This document shows positions 5,910 to 7,489 of a DNA stretch of 7,489 nt, in pieces. The position numbers were made by a program, and so were the translations under genes. This DNA comes from Thermoproteales archaeon (GTDB lineage: Archaea > Thermoproteota > Thermoprotei > Thermoproteales > Thermocladiaceae): the NCBI GenBank assembly GCA_027068725.1, contig JAMOMD010000301.1, forward strand, positions 1 to 7,489, given 5' to 3'. Each line of letters starts with the position of its first letter. The first letter of the stretch is position 1. Below the pieces are notes generated by a model, which was not told where the DNA came from, searched no databases, and worked only from the letters and a program-made list of their open reading frames with translations.

Positions 5910-7029
5910 TTCTCACAGATATCTTTTCCACATACCTTGCCTGAATATCGAAGTCCTGAATATCAAATACAGGAATTACAAATCTAAAACAAGACAATAA
6001 ATCAAGCGCTACATCACGCAGCGTAGACCTCATTATTAGATCGTATAGAGTATCAGCACCATGTTGAAGACTCCTCACAAATCTAACTAATGAAATAGCA
6101 CACAATCTAGCTAAACTCACACCATCAAGATAATACTTACCAAAATTTGAAATACATTTACCTAATATTCTTGCCGTGAAGGCACATATAGAATTTCCCC
6201 CTCCAGTCATCGGCTTAATAAAATTAACAGAATCTCCCATAAACAATACATTTTTCACATAAATTTTGTCTGGACACTTGTCTAGCAGAATCTTGCCGCC
6301 AAATACCTTAAGTACTTTGATAGGTTTCACTAATCTAGTGAGCATTTCAAATCTCTGCTTAAGCAGCTTGTGTGCTCCAAGTCCGACCCTTACAATATCA
6401 TTGTCCTGAGGAACTATCCATGAGAAGTATAAGTCTGAGAACTTTCTATCATACAATATGTATATCGTATCTTCATGCATCTCCTTTCTTATGTAAGATT
6501 TACAGTCACACTGTATACCGTACACATATTTTCTTGACGAGAAGCCTAGTAATTTTCTAGCAAAGTACTGTCGAGCACCCTCACATACTATCACAATATC
6601 TTGTTTACTTAATGATTGACTATACTTAGATTGCTCTGAAAGTATAATTTTCACACTATCTTTGTGTACTAATATGTCTGTGACTTTCGTCCTTGTCAGT
6701 ATCAGAGCCTTATCCAATATTTTTTCCGCAACTTTTTGTTCGACAGCTGCACGATCTATCATGTAAATGTAGTTTCTAAATTTTAGCTCAGCTATTGTCT
6801 TGAAATCTTTACCTATAATCTCCATGTATTTATATTTTCCTAAGATGCAATCGCGAGCTTCTGGTACAAGTCTTAAGAAGTTTTCAGATACTATTCCTGT
6901 ACAGTGCTCAGGTTTTCCTATGCTAGAATCTTCCTCGAATATCGTAACGTTGCTGACCACGCCGGTATTAATAATCTCTCGTGCTGCTAATAGACCAGCA
7001 ATCCCGGCGCCAATTATCACTACGTGCAT
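5902..7029 (-). CDS. Geranylgeranyl reductase family FAD-dependent oxidoreductase
   Basis: A 375-residue flavoprotein of the archaeal geranylgeranyl reductase family, whose members saturate the isoprenoid chains of membrane lipids or related polyprenoids at the membrane surface. The N-terminal dinucleotide-binding fold is GAGIAG (7-12) with an acidic ribose-binding end at TIFEED (29-34). KPEHCTGIVS (39-48) carries the conserved cysteine (Cys43) found near the flavin in this family. DLYFSWIVPQDNDIVRVGLG (199-218) matches the substrate-cavity motif of the Y-x-W-x-[FV]-P type, and GDSVNFIKPMTGGGNS (265-280) is the second FAD motif with its G-G-G turn. There is no membrane segment. It lies 3 bases downstream of the topoisomerase stop, so the two are co-transcribed. 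It is AT-rich compared with tyrS and the nucleotidyltransferase. Archaeal genomes often carry several paralogues, so its substrate (digeranylgeranylglycerophospholipid, menaquinone or another prenyl lipid) is not certain. Confidence 0.88.
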   Translation of the reverse strand: MHVVIIGAGIAGLLAAREIINTGVVSNVTIFEEDSSIGKPEHCTGIVSENFLRLVPEARDCILGKYKYMEIIGKDFKTIAELKFRNYIYMIDRAAVEQKVAEKILDKALILTRTKVTDILVHKDSVKIILSEQSKYSQSLSKQDIVIVCEGARQYFARKLLGFSSRKYVYGIQCDCKSYIRKEMHEDTIYILYDRKFSDLYFSWIVPQDNDIVRVGLGAHKLLKQRFEMLTRLVKPIKVLKVFGGKILLDKCPDKIYVKNVLFMGDSVNFIKPMTGGGNSICAFTARILGKCISNFGKYYLDGVSLARLCAISLVRFVRSLQHGADTLYDLIMRSTLRDVALDLLSCFRFVIPVFDIQDFDIQARYVEKISVRII

Positions 7030-7032
7030 AGG

Positions 7033-7489
7033 CTATGCCTTACGAGCATATTTGAAGGTCTTTAAGAAAGCGTCTGCAAGTTCTTTACCAATCTCGTTTG
7101 CTCTTGCTTTCAGTATTTGGTAATACTTCATAGCCTCTTTCTTGAATTCCTCTATTACCTGTCTTGGATCTCTTCCATTTGTTATTTCTGATAACATCTT
7201 TTCCATTCTCGATCTAAATAGTGGATCTATTATCTCAGCAGCATATTTTGATAATACCTTTATCAGTGCCTTACCTAGCTCCGTTGGTATACATCTCTTC
7301 TTTACTATTCTGAAGTATCCTCTCACGATATTTGTATGAATGTGGTCCTGCATTGTCGCGTCCGTACCTATGCCATACTCACGCATAAGCTTCAGAAGCT
7401 CTGACTCTGACAAGTATGGTGGAGGCTTAGTCTCGTTCTCCTTAACTATCACATTAACAATTTCGACGCGCTCACCAGCACGAACTTCA
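7033..7489 (-). CDS. Type IA DNA topoisomerase (Top3/archaeal TopA type), C-terminal part
   Basis: The last 152 codons of a type IA topoisomerase, open at the right edge; the frame stays open through 7489, reading ...RAGERVEIVNVIVKENETKPPP, so a GTG at 7452 is an internal valine codon rather than a start. The TKPPPYLSESELLKLM segment and GIGTDATMQDHI are the helices that follow the catalytic-tyrosine domain and rebuild the DNA-binding gate in Top3-like enzymes; CIPTELGKAL and PLFRSRMEKMLSEI(TNG) complete the domain. The GTDAT form fits Top3/archaeal topoisomerase rather than reverse gyrase, where the equivalent is usually a GIGRPST-type sequence. The protein ends in a basic helix (KTFKYARKA) right after this domain, so no C-terminal zinc-ribbon modules follow. 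The catalytic tyrosine and TOPRIM domain are outside the window. The stop is 3 bases upstream of the flavoprotein ATG. Confidence 0.9.
   Translation of the reverse strand, partial: EVRAGERVEIVNVIVKENETKPPPYLSESELLKLMREYGIGTDATMQDHIHTNIVRGYFRIVKKRCIPTELGKALIKVLSKYAAEIIDPLFRSRMEKMLSEITNGRDPRQVIEEFKKEAMKYYQILKARANEIGKELADAFLKTFKYARKA

Noticed and set aside
6372..7339. Plus-strand frames opposite the flavoprotein and topoisomerase genes (62, 107 and 65 codons)
   Set aside because: All are antisense to genes with strong family motifs and show no domain of their own.
7033..7452. A separate 139-residue small protein starting at 7452
   Set aside because: The frame stays open to the window edge and the preceding residues match the topoisomerase IA family, so this is the 3' end of a longer gene.
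7033..7489. Reverse gyrase as the identity of the topoisomerase fragment
   Set aside because: The GIGTDAT segment and lack of the reverse-gyrase-type GIGRPST sequence fit a Top3-like enzyme better, though the N-terminal helicase region that would settle it is outside the window.
1..7489. tRNA genes, CRISPR repeats, insertion-sequence ends or integration sites
   Set aside because: I saw no cloverleaf-type sequence, regularly spaced repeats, terminal inverted repeats or target-site duplications, and the window is almost entirely coding.

Overview
The window looks like chromosomal DNA from a thermophilic archaeon of the Thermoproteota (Crenarchaeota), possibly a Desulfurococcales- or Fervidicoccales-like lineage. 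The basis is the set of archaeal-type information genes: a KEOPS subunit (Kae1), a short archaeal tyrosyl-tRNA synthetase, a type IA topoisomerase of the Top3/archaeal type, and a geranylgeranyl-reductase-family flavoprotein for archaeal lipids. Shine-Dalgarno sequences are mostly absent, and TATA-like boxes lie close to start codons, as expected for largely leaderless archaeal transcription. Lineage below phylum is inference. The window carries nine protein genes, two of them cut by the window edges. I see no RNA gene, mobile element, CRISPR array or repeat family. No gene-free stretch exceeds 80 bases.

Left block (1-3112, minus strand, transcribed right to left): a radical SAM protein of unknown substrate, then an HhH-GPD DNA glycosylase/lyase, then a 385-residue protein I do not recognise, then the start of kae1. 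The last three overlap (glycosylase/unknown by 56 bases, unknown/kae1 by 23 bases), so they form one translationally coupled unit linking base-excision repair, an orphan gene and tRNA t6A modification.

Centre (3113-4731): a small sugar-nucleotide nucleotidyltransferase on the plus strand diverges from the radical SAM gene across 76 bases that contain a perfect 14-base palindrome with a TATA-like core. It converges with a 275-residue MoaC gene on the minus strand. That MoaC is the most striking object here. It is a tandem fusion of two MoaC domains whose active-site residues appear to have been lost in a largely complementary way, which would give a covalent pseudo-dimer with one intact active site.

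Right block (4785-7489): tyrS on the plus strand converges with, and overlaps by 8 bases, a minus-strand pair. That pair is a geranylgeranyl-reductase-family FAD enzyme only 3 bases downstream of the C-terminal part of a type IA topoisomerase, which enters from the right edge.

The genes do not form one obvious pathway. They cover translation and tRNA modification, DNA topology and repair, cofactor synthesis and lipid maturation. The unusual points are the fused MoaC, the duplicated four-cysteine motif in the glycosylase, and the unrecognised gene locked between the glycosylase and kae1.
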